38,928 nucleotides of DNA, taken from NCBI GenBank assembly GCA_948739805.1, contig CAPYID010000017.1:1-38928 (forward strand), read 5' to 3'. This stretch comes from an uncultured Clostridia bacterium. Lineage in GTDB: Bacteria > Bacillota > Clostridia > TANB77 > CAG-508. Shown here one piece after another: positions 32,137 to 38,928 of the stretch; the stretch's first letter is position 1, and the number at the start of each line of letters is the position of its first letter. The notes under the pieces were generated by a model. The model saw nothing but the letters and a program-made list of their open reading frames with translations, did no database searches and was not told where the DNA came from. The position numbers and the translations under genes are program-made.

Positions 32137-33081
32137 TTATTTTAGTTCAATGTTCCCAGAAGTTGTTTGTACATTTAATTCTATATATGGTTCTTGACCC
32201 ATAACATTTCTTCCATTTGGAAACTCTATATTTCCTGATGTGCTTTTTGCTCTTATTTCACAGTTAGATTCACTGTTCATATTCATGTTTACATTACCTG
32301 AAGTGCTCTTTATTGTTGATTTCTCTGTTATTTTAAAATCACTACTTTCAATGTCTCCTGATGTACTAGATAATTCCACATTACCATCAATCTTTTCTAT
32401 TTCTATATCTCCTGATGTAGTTTTTGCCTCTATTTTTCCTTTTGCACTTTCTACTGAAATATCTCCAGATACTGTTTTTAACCTTATAGAATTACTTTCT
32501 AAGTTGTGTAAGTCTATCTCTCCTGATACTGTTTCTATATCAATATTGTCTGCTTGGATGTCTCCCATTTCTATATCTCCACTTGTTGAATATATCTTTA
32601 AGTCTTTGAATTTTAAATTATCATTTGTTTTTATGTCTCCAGATATCACTTTTATGTCTAGTTCTTTTTCATACATTTTTGGAATGTACACATCAAATAC
32701 AATTTGATTTACATAGAAAAAGCTAAAATGTATATTATTCTTTTTTCTAATTGTTACATTAGAGGATGTTTTATCTACTTTAAATACTTCGTCTCCTTTT
32801 AGTTCTTTATATGAATATTGTATTACTTTTAATTCACTTTCTTCTGTAAAAAATATATTTACATTTGAGGTATCTATTTCAATTTTTAGTTTTTCGATAT
32901 CTGTTAAATCTATTGTTTCTTCTTTTCTTCTATATTCTTCTTTTCTTATATCACTTACATCTCTAAATCCCATAAACCAGTTCCACTCCTTATTTTGAAT
33001 TGAAAACGCTAGAATGTTACATAGTGTAATTGTAAAACTTATTAGAATAACAATTAATATAATAATTCCTACTTTTTTCAT
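32137..33081 (-). CDS. DUF4097 (LiaG-like) beta-repeat protein with membrane anchor
   Basis: 314 residues. An N-terminal signal/transmembrane helix (about 4-28) is followed from about 130 on by a right-handed beta-solenoid of regular repeats about 19-21 residues long, carrying TSGDIE/VSGDIS at each turn. This is the DUF4097 family, seen in envelope-stress clusters. It is last in a four-gene run after PadR, PspC and a DUF1700-type gene; its ATG abuts the stop of the preceding gene. It is probably an extracytoplasmic adhesin- or sensor-like protein. Confidence 0.92.
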   Translation of the reverse strand: MKKVGIIILIVILISFTITLCNILAFSIQNKEWNWFMGFRDVSDIRKEEYRRKEETIDLTDIEKLKIEIDTSNVNIFFTEESELKVIQYSYKELKGDEVFKVDKTSSNVTIRKKNNIHFSFFYVNQIVFDVYIPKMYEKELDIKVISGDIKTNDNLKFKDLKIYSTSGDIEMGDIQADNIDIETVSGEIDLHNLESNSIRLKTVSGDISVESAKGKIEAKTTSGDIEIEKIDGNVELSSTSGDIESSDFKITEKSTIKSTSGNVNMNMNSESNCEIRAKSTSGNIEFPNGRNVMGQEPYIELNVQTTSGNIELK

Positions 33082-33738
33082 TTAATCCTCCCCCAATTTG
33101 AATATCAATTTTATAATATTTTCTATTAGTGATGCTATTAAAAAGATAATCCAAGAAATGTACCAAATACCAAATGTAAAACTAACTATTAAATATATAA
33201 TTACTGTTAATGTCCATATAATTGAATCTATAGCCTTTTTTATTTCTTTGTTTTTATCATTTTTTCCTTTCCATTCTTTGAATTCTTCTACTATTGTGTC
33301 ATCATATTTTGTATATTTTGGCTTTGTCATAAAATGATATATTAACACACATGTAGATACTCCTACAATTGAAAGAAAGCTTGAAGCTATTATAAAGTCT
33401 GGAAGCCCTAGTTCACTTAAAACTACACATGCTATTACACTTAAAATATATAGACCAACACAAATAGATACTATAAGTCCTGTCTTTTTTCTTGCTTCTT
33501 CTACATATTGTGTATGTATAGGATTGTTTTTCTTTACTTCTTCAATTAATTCATCTACATTTCCAATTTCCTTTATAACTATTTCTAGTGATTCTTCTTC
33601 ACTTTTCCCTTGTTTTATTAAATCTTCATATTTATCTTCTGCATTAGATATTATTTCGTCTTTTAAATCATTTGCTCTTTTTGTATTTGGAGCATTTTGA
33701 AATAATACATTTACTTCTTTTCTGATTTTTTCATTCAT
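33082..33738 (-). CDS. DUF1700-type / permease prefix domain membrane protein
   Basis: 218 residues. The N-terminal 70 residues are the helical prefix domain (KDEIISNAEDKYEDLIKQGKSEEESLEIVIKEIGNVDELIEEV), and four hydrophobic helices follow (about 85-105, 110-135, 170-185, 190-212). In Bacillota such proteins are encoded between a PadR regulator and a DUF4097 protein and are thought to act in envelope stress. That order is kept here. Confidence 0.88.
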   Translation of the reverse strand: MNEKIRKEVNVLFQNAPNTKRANDLKDEIISNAEDKYEDLIKQGKSEEESLEIVIKEIGNVDELIEEVKKNNPIHTQYVEEARKKTGLIVSICVGLYILSVIACVVLSELGLPDFIIASSFLSIVGVSTCVLIYHFMTKPKYTKYDDTIVEEFKEWKGKNDKNKEIKKAIDSIIWTLTVIIYLIVSFTFGIWYISWIIFLIASLIENIIKLIFKLGED

Positions 33739-33754
33739 TTTTCTTTTCCCCCTT

Positions 33755-33949
33755 TTATTCTATATCTGATTTTTTAGGCATTACTATTGCTGCTATTATA
33801 TATGCAATAATTCCTCCTCCCCAACAGCAGGAAAATATAATCCATAGTAAACGTATTAGTGTTGGGTCGATATCAAAGTATTCTGCAATTCCACCACATA
33901 CACCATCTAATTTCTTGCCTGTTTCTATTTTGTATAATCTTTTTTTCAT
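33755..33949 (-). CDS. PspC domain protein
   Basis: 64 residues covering a single PspC domain: KLDGVCGGIAEYFDIDPTLIRLLWI, followed by one hydrophobic helix (IFSCCWGGGIIAYIIAAIVMP). PspC proteins sit in the membrane and respond to envelope stress. It lies 16 nt upstream of the DUF1700-type gene in the same operon. Confidence 0.93.
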   Translation of the reverse strand: MKKRLYKIETGKKLDGVCGGIAEYFDIDPTLIRLLWIIFSCCWGGGIIAYIIAAIVMPKKSDIE

Positions 33950-33977
33950 CGCTTTCTTCCCCCTTACTATAATTTAT

Positions 33978-34045
33978 GAAATTTAAAATGAATTGTTTGG
34001 CTAGCACTTGAAAAATAACGCCAAAGGGCAATTGTTTTAAATTTC
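33978..34045. repeat. Stem-loop between padR and pspC
   Basis: Positions 33978-33995 pair with 34029-34045 (GAAATTTAAAA...AATTG arms with a 2-nt slip), and inner TTTGGC (33996-34001) pairs with GCCAAA (34020-34025). It fills most of the 100-bp gap and ends just after the padR stop, so it may act as an attenuator for read-through or be a small mobile repeat. Confidence 0.5.
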
Positions 34046-34049
34046 GTTT

Positions 34050-34370
34050 CTAAATTAATTTATCTATTAATTCCTTAGTTAACTTCCATTCTTCTATGTT
34101 TTTCTTGTAAAATTCAATGCCTTCATTTGTAATAGAATAATATCTTCTTCTTGCACCACTATTTCCTTCTCCCCAAAAAGATGTGATATATCCCATTTCT
34201 TCTAGTCTTCTAAAAGCACAATATAATGTAGCGTCATTTAATTCATATTTATCATTTGTCTTTTCTTTTATAGATTTGTTGATTTCATATCCATAACTAT
34301 TTCCTTTCATCAAATGTGCTAGAATAATCGTTTCTGTATGCCCACGTATCATGTCTGCTCTAATTGACAT
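34050..34370 (-). CDS. PadR family transcriptional regulator
   Basis: The start is the ATG at 34370 (106 residues), with AGGTGA upstream; the frame opens at 34406. It has the PadR winged HTH: RGHTETIILAHLMKGNSYGYEI, ELNDATLYCAFRRLEEMGYITSFW, and the wing GARRRYYSITNEG. A short C-terminal helix follows. It is first in the envelope-stress cluster and probably represses it, including itself. The inducer is unknown. Confidence 0.93.
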   Translation of the reverse strand: MSIRADMIRGHTETIILAHLMKGNSYGYEINKSIKEKTNDKYELNDATLYCAFRRLEEMGYITSFWGEGNSGARRRYYSITNEGIEFYKKNIEEWKLTKELIDKLI

Positions 34371-34507
34371 ATTATCACCTGCTTTCTTTTCATTAGTATT
34401 ATACAATAATATACCTTATCTGTCAAGTTATATTGAAAATTAAATATAGAAAAAGGTCCTGGATAAATTTGTGTTTGTGAGGATGATAATATGTTTTTAC
34501 TTTCTAA

Positions 34508-34617
34508 AACCCTCCATCAGCCTTTGGCTGCCACCTCCCTTCTGTAAGGGAGGCAAGACACTTGTTCTACCCTTGGCTCCCTTATTTAAGGGAGCTGCCA
34601 CGAAGTGGCTGAGGGTT
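34508..34617. repeat. 110-bp intergenic repeat with terminal and internal inverted repeats
   Basis: The ends AACCCTC (34508-34514) and GAGGGTT (34611-34617) are inverted, with an adjacent CAGCC/GGCTG pair. Inside are two hairpins, CCTCCCTT...AAGGGAGG (about 34533-34552) and GGCTCCCTT...AAGGGAGC (about 34574-34595). It is GC-rich against its surroundings. This pattern is a known kind of dispersed repeat in gut Clostridia genomes. It lies in a gene-free 350-bp stretch between divergent padR and the thioesterase gene. Confidence 0.75.
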
Positions 34618-34723
34618 CTTATACAAGCCCTAATTTAAATGTGTTCTAATTGCAAAAGTTGATTTTTTATAAATATTAATATATTATATATATGGTAATT
34701 TTAAGAAGGGAATGATTTTAATA

Positions 34724-35446
34724 ATGGAAATGTATGAATATAAGACAAGAATAGAGTTTTGTGATATTGATGAAAATAACAAGCTTTCTTCAAAGGGTTT
34801 GCTTAGAATTCTTGGTGAGGCTGCTGGAGTTCATTCAGAAACAGTCGGATATGGACTAAATCATATGCCACAAACCCATTTGACTTGGATGCTCTTAAAT
34901 TGGAAAATTAAATTTTTTATAAAACCTTGTTGGAATACTGAATTACTTGTGAAAACTTGGGCTCGCAGTTTTAGTAAAGTTTCTTCTAATCGTGATTTTA
35001 CTGTTTATGATAATAATAATAATTTAGTTGCAAAAGCAACTTCAAAATGGGTATTAATAGCTTCTGAAAAATTTACCCCTGTAAAACTTACAGAAGAAAT
35101 ACGTAATACCTTTGGAGAATATAATTCTTCTGTTTTTGATACTGAGGTAAATGATAAAGAAAAAGAACCTGAAAGTTCTAAATTTGTGTATGATTATCAA
35201 ATTAAAAGGCGTGATATTGATACAAATCACCATGTTAATAATTTATATTATTTGGATTTTGCTTATGACACTCTTCCTAAAGATTTTTGGGAGGTTTCTT
35301 TTGATAATATTGAGATTATTTATAAAAAACAAATAAGATTAGATGATACTATAAAGTGTTTTTATGCTTATGATAATAATCAGCATATTGTGACTATAAA
35401 AAGTGAAGATTTGAGCGTGGTTCATGCTATTGTAAAATTTTACTAA
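34724..35446 (+). CDS. Acyl-ACP thioesterase
   Basis: The start is taken as the ATG at 34724 (240 residues), though 34712 is possible. It is a double hotdog fold. The first half has YKTRIEFCDIDENNKLSSKGLLRILGEAAG and HLTWMLLNWKI. The second half has the catalytic region RRDIDTNHHVNNLYYLDFAYDTLP, with the family Asp/Asn/His triad. It hydrolyses acyl-ACP to free fatty acids. AAGGG lies upstream. It is transcribed divergently from the padR cluster and ends at a strong terminator. Confidence 0.92.
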   Translation: MEMYEYKTRIEFCDIDENNKLSSKGLLRILGEAAGVHSETVGYGLNHMPQTHLTWMLLNWKIKFFIKPCWNTELLVKTWARSFSKVSSNRDFTVYDNNNNLVAKATSKWVLIASEKFTPVKLTEEIRNTFGEYNSSVFDTEVNDKEKEPESSKFVYDYQIKRRDIDTNHHVNNLYYLDFAYDTLPKDFWEVSFDNIEIIYKKQIRLDDTIKCFYAYDNNQHIVTIKSEDLSVVHAIVKFY

Positions 35447-35448
35447 TT

Positions 35449-35491
35449 AAAAAATGAGGGAATGCTATACATTGCATCCCCCCATTTTTTT
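35449..35491 (+). terminator. Terminator of the thioesterase gene
   Basis: AAAAAATG and ATGC on the left pair with GCAT and CATTTTTT on the right across a stem with small bulges. The structure ends in a T-run a few bases after the stop codon. Confidence 0.75.
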
Positions 35492-35507
35492 GACTTAAAC
35501 AAAATGT

Positions 35508-35693
35508 TTACCAGTTTTTCCTCAGCCCTACTCTTACGGTACTTCCCTCTACCAAGAAGCCATTTATATAAAATTTCTTCTTTTCTTCTCCTTGTAATCC
35601 ATTTGACATTTTTCCCCAAAGAATGGGCAAAAGTTCTGTAAACAAATCTCTAAGGTCTTCTGGGATACGTTCTATGTCAAATCCCATCTCCAT
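35508..35693 (-). CDS. Small hypothetical protein or gene remnant
   Basis: 61 residues starting MEMGFDIERIPEDLRDLF and ending STVRVGLRKNW. AGAGGAG lies 5 nt before the ATG, so translation is plausible. The same frame stays open upstream to 35792 with sensible amino acids (for example GTFECIPRGED) but no ATG, as if a longer gene had lost its 5' end. Codons such as CGT, CCC and GGG are more frequent than in the neighbours, hinting at foreign origin. I recognise no family. It follows spoIIE on the same strand. Confidence 0.45.
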   Translation of the reverse strand: MEMGFDIERIPEDLRDLFTELLPILWGKMSNGLQGEEKKKFYINGFLVEGSTVRVGLRKNW

Positions 35694-35809
35694 GTCTTCT
35701 CCTCTTGGTATACATTCAAATGTTCCCGTTGCACGCTGGTCATCAATTATACTGTTACTGTTCAGACTAGATAATTGTATAGAATGATGTTTTTAATTAG
35801 GTTCACATA

Positions 35810-38254
35810 TTAACGGTGTATCATTTTTGCAACTACAACAGTCATGTCATCTTTAGGTCTTCCTAAGTTATTGTCTACTGCTTCTTGTACTATTATATCT
35901 GCTATTTTTTGTACGTCATCTGTTTCCATTTCTGATAAAATATCTCTTACCCACATTTCTTTGTTATTATATTCTGTATTTGAGTCTATGATACCATCTG
36001 TACACATTACGACTATATCTCCATCTTCTAAGTCTCTGTCAAAAGTTACTAAATCAATGTCATCTAAAATTCCTGCTGGTAATGATAATGATTTTATTAA
36101 TTGTACATCTTTTTTGCTCTTTACAAATGTAGGACAAGAACCATTTTTTACAATTTCCATATTTCCTGTAAATAAATCAAATATTGCAATATCTAATGTT
36201 GCATACATATCATCTTTTGCATTTAAGCACATAGTGCTATTCATTAATTTTATTGATGCATCTTTTTCAAATCCTGTTTTTAGTAGTCTTTCTAGCATCT
36301 TTATCGCTATTTTACTTGATTTTCTTGCATCTGGTCCTGAGCCCATTCCATCACTAAGTGCAATTAGATTTTTTCCATCATCTAGTTTTGTCTTTATATA
36401 TGTATCTCCTGATATTACAGATTTATCCTTTGTCTTCTTTGCTATTCCTACTCTTAGTAAATATTTATCTTGTGATGCGTATATTTGCTTACATACATTA
36501 TTTTCCTCATCTACCGCACATTCTTTTTTTTGTAGTTTGATTTCATCTTCTAATACTTGTGTTAAAATTTCTTCTATTTTCTCTATATAACATTCATCTT
36601 TACATTTATCTGTATATAAGTTTATTAAGTATTTCTCATTATTCTTTTTTATCTTTAAATCAACAATACTTATATTACTGTTTTTTGCTAATAGTTTTAT
36701 TTTTGCACTTTCTTTTGTAAATTTGGTATCATCTTCTGCAATTTCTTTTGCTATATTAGAAATTGCTTCAGAAACATTTTCTAACTGGTCTGACATAACT
36801 TTTTTACTTTCATCTATCTTTTGTTTCCAAATATATGTAACATTACTTATTTTATATGCTTCATTAATAATGTTTGTGATTTCTTGTGTGCTCTTATTAA
36901 CTTCTTCTAAGTCTTGTGTATTATTTAATGTTACTATATATGCACTATGATTTTTGAATACATCTTGTAGATCTATATTGGTTATTTTTTGCTTTTTCCT
37001 CAATAAATTATATGTTTCTTCTGCAATTCCATTATTAAAGTTATACATGTCTTCATATAAGACATTGTCTTGCACTTTTTCTAGTCTATTGCTTAATTCA
37101 TTTAAAAATATTTCCTTTGGGTCTTTTTCTTCTTTTTCATCTTTGTATGTATCTGACATTACTTGTATTGCATCTGAAACATTATTTAGTTTAGATGCTG
37201 TATATTTGTCATCTGTTAGTTTATATATTGGACCATTTGGTAATGCTGATGATTTATCAAATAAGTCATCTATATTAATTTTTATACTTTTTGGGACTAA
37301 TATTAGACCTAATGATGCTACTAATATTTCTTTGAAGTAAATGACTGCAACTGTATTTCCATTATATATATATGTAAGTAATGCATTTCCTAACATAAAT
37401 CCTATAATTACACCAATTTTTCCGAATCTATTTAATATTCCTGCTATCATTCCTGAGAGTGCAAAAGATGCTATTAACATTGGTTCTGCATTTCCTATAA
37501 TTCCTATAACAGTTCCTATTGTAATTCCTGTAGTTGCTCCTACCATAATTCCATTTTTCCAGCCTAATATTAATATCATTATAATCATTAATACTTGTCC
37601 AATATTTAGACCAAAGAGTGTTACATTACTAATTGAAAGTAATGCTACTGATACCATTAAAGCTGCTCCCATTATTTCTTCTATTGAAAATGCTTCTTTT
37701 ATTCCCCATTCTCTTATTACTATTAATGATTCTGAAAATATTTTATAGAATATGTATGTTGTTATACTTGTTGCTATTCCTATGAGGAAGGTATATATTA
37801 GAAATCCATTAAAGAATACTTGTACAGTTTGAATTATTAGAGTTGCTAAAAATACATATCTTCCAAGTTTTCTTCTTTCATTTTTATATTCTTCTTGATA
37901 CCATGGCTTGAATATTAAAATCATTGCTATAAATAATAATGATATTAGTAAATAGTTTAAAACTCCTGCTGACCCAAATTTTAATGCGGTTCCAATCATT
38001 GTTACAATATATATAAATATTACTGGTATTGAATTAGAGCATGATGCTGCAAATATTGCCATTCCAAATGGTGCTATTCCATCACCACATGATACCATAG
38101 ACATCATAAATGATATTAAATATAAAAGCAAATTTTGCTTTGTTATTGCTTGTCCTATTATCCTATTAAAAATCTCAAATTTTCCTTTGTTATAATTACT
38201 TTCTTCTTCATTTACAGTTGTATCTGCATTTTTTACATCTATATTCTGAAACAT
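35810..38254 (-). CDS. spoIIE: Stage II sporulation protein E (PP2C phosphatase)
   Basis: The start is the ATG at 38254 (814 residues), with AAGGTGG 8 nt upstream; a GTG at 38266 overlaps that RBS. The N-terminus has about ten transmembrane helices (about 40-320), then a long coiled central part, and a PP2C phosphatase domain (about 605-814). That domain has ALSDGMGSGPDARKSS, MYATLDIAIFDLFTG, NGSCPTFVK, VVMCTDGIIDSN and KDDMTVVVAKM. SpoIIE dephosphorylates the anti-anti-sigma factor SpoIIAA to activate sigma-F in the forespore and acts at the asymmetric septum. It shows that the host can sporulate or descends from spore formers. Confidence 0.97.
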   Translation of the reverse strand: MFQNIDVKNADTTVNEEESNYNKGKFEIFNRIIGQAITKQNLLLYLISFMMSMVSCGDGIAPFGMAIFAASCSNSIPVIFIYIVTMIGTALKFGSAGVLNYLLISLLFIAMILIFKPWYQEEYKNERRKLGRYVFLATLIIQTVQVFFNGFLIYTFLIGIATSITTYIFYKIFSESLIVIREWGIKEAFSIEEIMGAALMVSVALLSISNVTLFGLNIGQVLMIIMILILGWKNGIMVGATTGITIGTVIGIIGNAEPMLIASFALSGMIAGILNRFGKIGVIIGFMLGNALLTYIYNGNTVAVIYFKEILVASLGLILVPKSIKINIDDLFDKSSALPNGPIYKLTDDKYTASKLNNVSDAIQVMSDTYKDEKEEKDPKEIFLNELSNRLEKVQDNVLYEDMYNFNNGIAEETYNLLRKKQKITNIDLQDVFKNHSAYIVTLNNTQDLEEVNKSTQEITNIINEAYKISNVTYIWKQKIDESKKVMSDQLENVSEAISNIAKEIAEDDTKFTKESAKIKLLAKNSNISIVDLKIKKNNEKYLINLYTDKCKDECYIEKIEEILTQVLEDEIKLQKKECAVDEENNVCKQIYASQDKYLLRVGIAKKTKDKSVISGDTYIKTKLDDGKNLIALSDGMGSGPDARKSSKIAIKMLERLLKTGFEKDASIKLMNSTMCLNAKDDMYATLDIAIFDLFTGNMEIVKNGSCPTFVKSKKDVQLIKSLSLPAGILDDIDLVTFDRDLEDGDIVVMCTDGIIDSNTEYNNKEMWVRDILSEMETDDVQKIADIIVQEAVDNNLGRPKDDMTVVVAKMIHR

Positions 38255-38345
38255 TCTACTAACCACCTTTTGCTTTTTTACTAAGAAATTAGATTTTTTT
38301 CTCCAATATTTACATGATATAGTATACTATTATATTTTTAAAATG

Positions 38346-38354
38346 TTTGTCGCT
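38346..38354. promoter_or_regulatory. Possible Spo0A box upstream of spoIIE
   Basis: TTTGTCGCT on the plus strand agrees with the 0A-box TTTGTCGAA at 7 of 9 positions, about 90 bp before the spoIIE start. spoIIE is Spo0A-controlled in Bacillus. A single partial match, so low confidence. Confidence 0.3.
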
Positions 38355-38606
38355 TTTAGTTTCTTAGTTTAAAAAGTGTAATACATAATACCTTATTTTA
38401 TTTTATCTTTTGATAATTATAAACAAATTCTTTTTATAATTTTACAATATATGCCATTGTTTTGCAAGAGATATACCAAAATAATCAGGGAAATTGTTAC
38501 TAGATAATGGTTTTAAATAAAAAAATCTATCAACCCCAGTAATTGTAATGAAAATGTAATATAATTTTTTTACAAAATATTTTGATAATGAGAAATACAA
38601 AAACAG

Positions 38607-38653
38607 AAATCACGTTAATTTAATTAATATTAAGCAATACGTGATTTTTTTGT
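38607..38653 (+). terminator. Terminator-like hairpin in the 530-bp spacer right of spoIIE
   Basis: AAATCACGT (38607-38615) pairs with ACGTGATTT (38639-38647) and a T-run follows on the plus strand. No plus-strand gene is visible in front of it. The rest of 38267-38800 holds AT-rich sequence, the possible 0A box and the promoter below. The hairpin may end a small RNA or be a relic. Confidence 0.55.
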
Positions 38654-38740
38654 TATGTGCTTCTTCTTGAAAAGTAGAAAAAATAAAAAATTGTTATGCT
38701 TTAATTTGGTGCATGTAATATTTCTGTAATACTTTAAAAT

Positions 38741-38769
38741 TGGACATTTCGACTATATTAGTATATAAT
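38741..38769 (+). promoter_or_regulatory. Promoter of the right-edge gene
   Basis: TGGACA (38741-38746) and TATAAT (38764-38769) are 17 bp apart. An AAGAGGTGA RBS and an ATG at 38799 follow. Confidence 0.7.
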
Positions 38770-38798
38770 TACCTCATAAAGAAAAGAGGTGATTTTAC

Positions 38799-38928
38799 AT
38801 GATTTATTCGGAAAAACAATACAAAGAATTGGAAGAAAAATACAGAAAATTAAAACAGGAAAATGAAATAAAAGAAAAAGAAGTAAAATTATTAAAAGAA
38901 CAAAATAAACAAAAAGATGAAGTAATTC
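38799..38928 (+). CDS. Start of a coiled-coil protein, cut by the window edge
   Basis: 43 residues are visible, starting MIYSEKQYKELEEKYRKLK and continuing as an unbroken Glu/Lys-rich coiled coil. The RBS AAGAGGTG has good spacing. N-termini of this kind occur in some transposases (IS66-type) and in other coiled-coil proteins. With no downstream sequence the choice cannot be made. Confidence 0.6.
   Translation, partial: MIYSEKQYKELEEKYRKLKQENEIKEKEVKLLKEQNKQKDEVI

Overview
The window is strongly AT-rich. It carries spoIIE, acpS, glmS, tatD, lemA and an acyl-ACP thioesterase, with AGGAGG-type ribosome binding sites throughout. This fits an endospore-forming low-GC Bacillota, most likely a gut-type Clostridia lineage. 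The species cannot be read from the sequence.

Positions 96-22143 form a genomic island of about 22 kb. It is bounded by a perfect 46-bp direct repeat (96-141 and 22098-22143) that is the 3' half, from anticodon loop to CCA, of an initiator-type tRNA-Met on the minus strand. Just inside each end lies a pair of TTTTACCCAA motifs (261-283 and 21984-22006), the expected arrangement for integrase arm sites. A tyrosine integrase (20525-21718) sits at the right end. A phage-like replication/control block lies in the middle: an excisionase-like helix-turn-helix protein (15662-15859), a replisome-organizer protein (15127-15633) and a DnaC-like helicase loader (14304-15164). A 160-bp run of hairpins follows it (14006-14164), ahead of an unrecognised 207-aa gene. 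No capsid, portal, terminase or conjugation genes are present, so the element looks like a phage satellite or small integrative island, not a prophage or ICE.

The island cargo is almost all defence-like. Positions 6003-13255 hold a complete type I restriction-modification operon (hsdM-hsdS-x-hsdR-y-z) with three accessory genes built in. Positions 3955-5821 hold an RloA/RloB ATPase-TOPRIM pair. Positions 713-3886 encode a 1057-aa protein that reads as restriction-like nuclease, helical repeats, GreA-like segment and PIN-like domain. Positions 17314-20242, next to the integrase, hold a two-gene operon: a 640-aa zinc-binding protein ending in a PD-(D/E)xK nuclease-like domain, and a PIN nuclease. 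The last pair and the 1057-aa protein are the best candidates for undescribed defence systems.

Positions 22144-38928 are chromosomal: a PLP-dependent methionine gamma-lyase-like enzyme, two paralogous WG-repeat membrane-anchored proteins, a CAP-domain protein, LemA, TatD, AcpS, GlmS, a PadR/PspC/DUF1700-type/DUF4097 envelope-stress cluster, an acyl-ACP thioesterase, SpoIIE, and the first codons of a coiled-coil protein cut by the window edge. Intergenic spaces carry several dispersed palindromic repeats, one of which is truncated exactly at the right island end.
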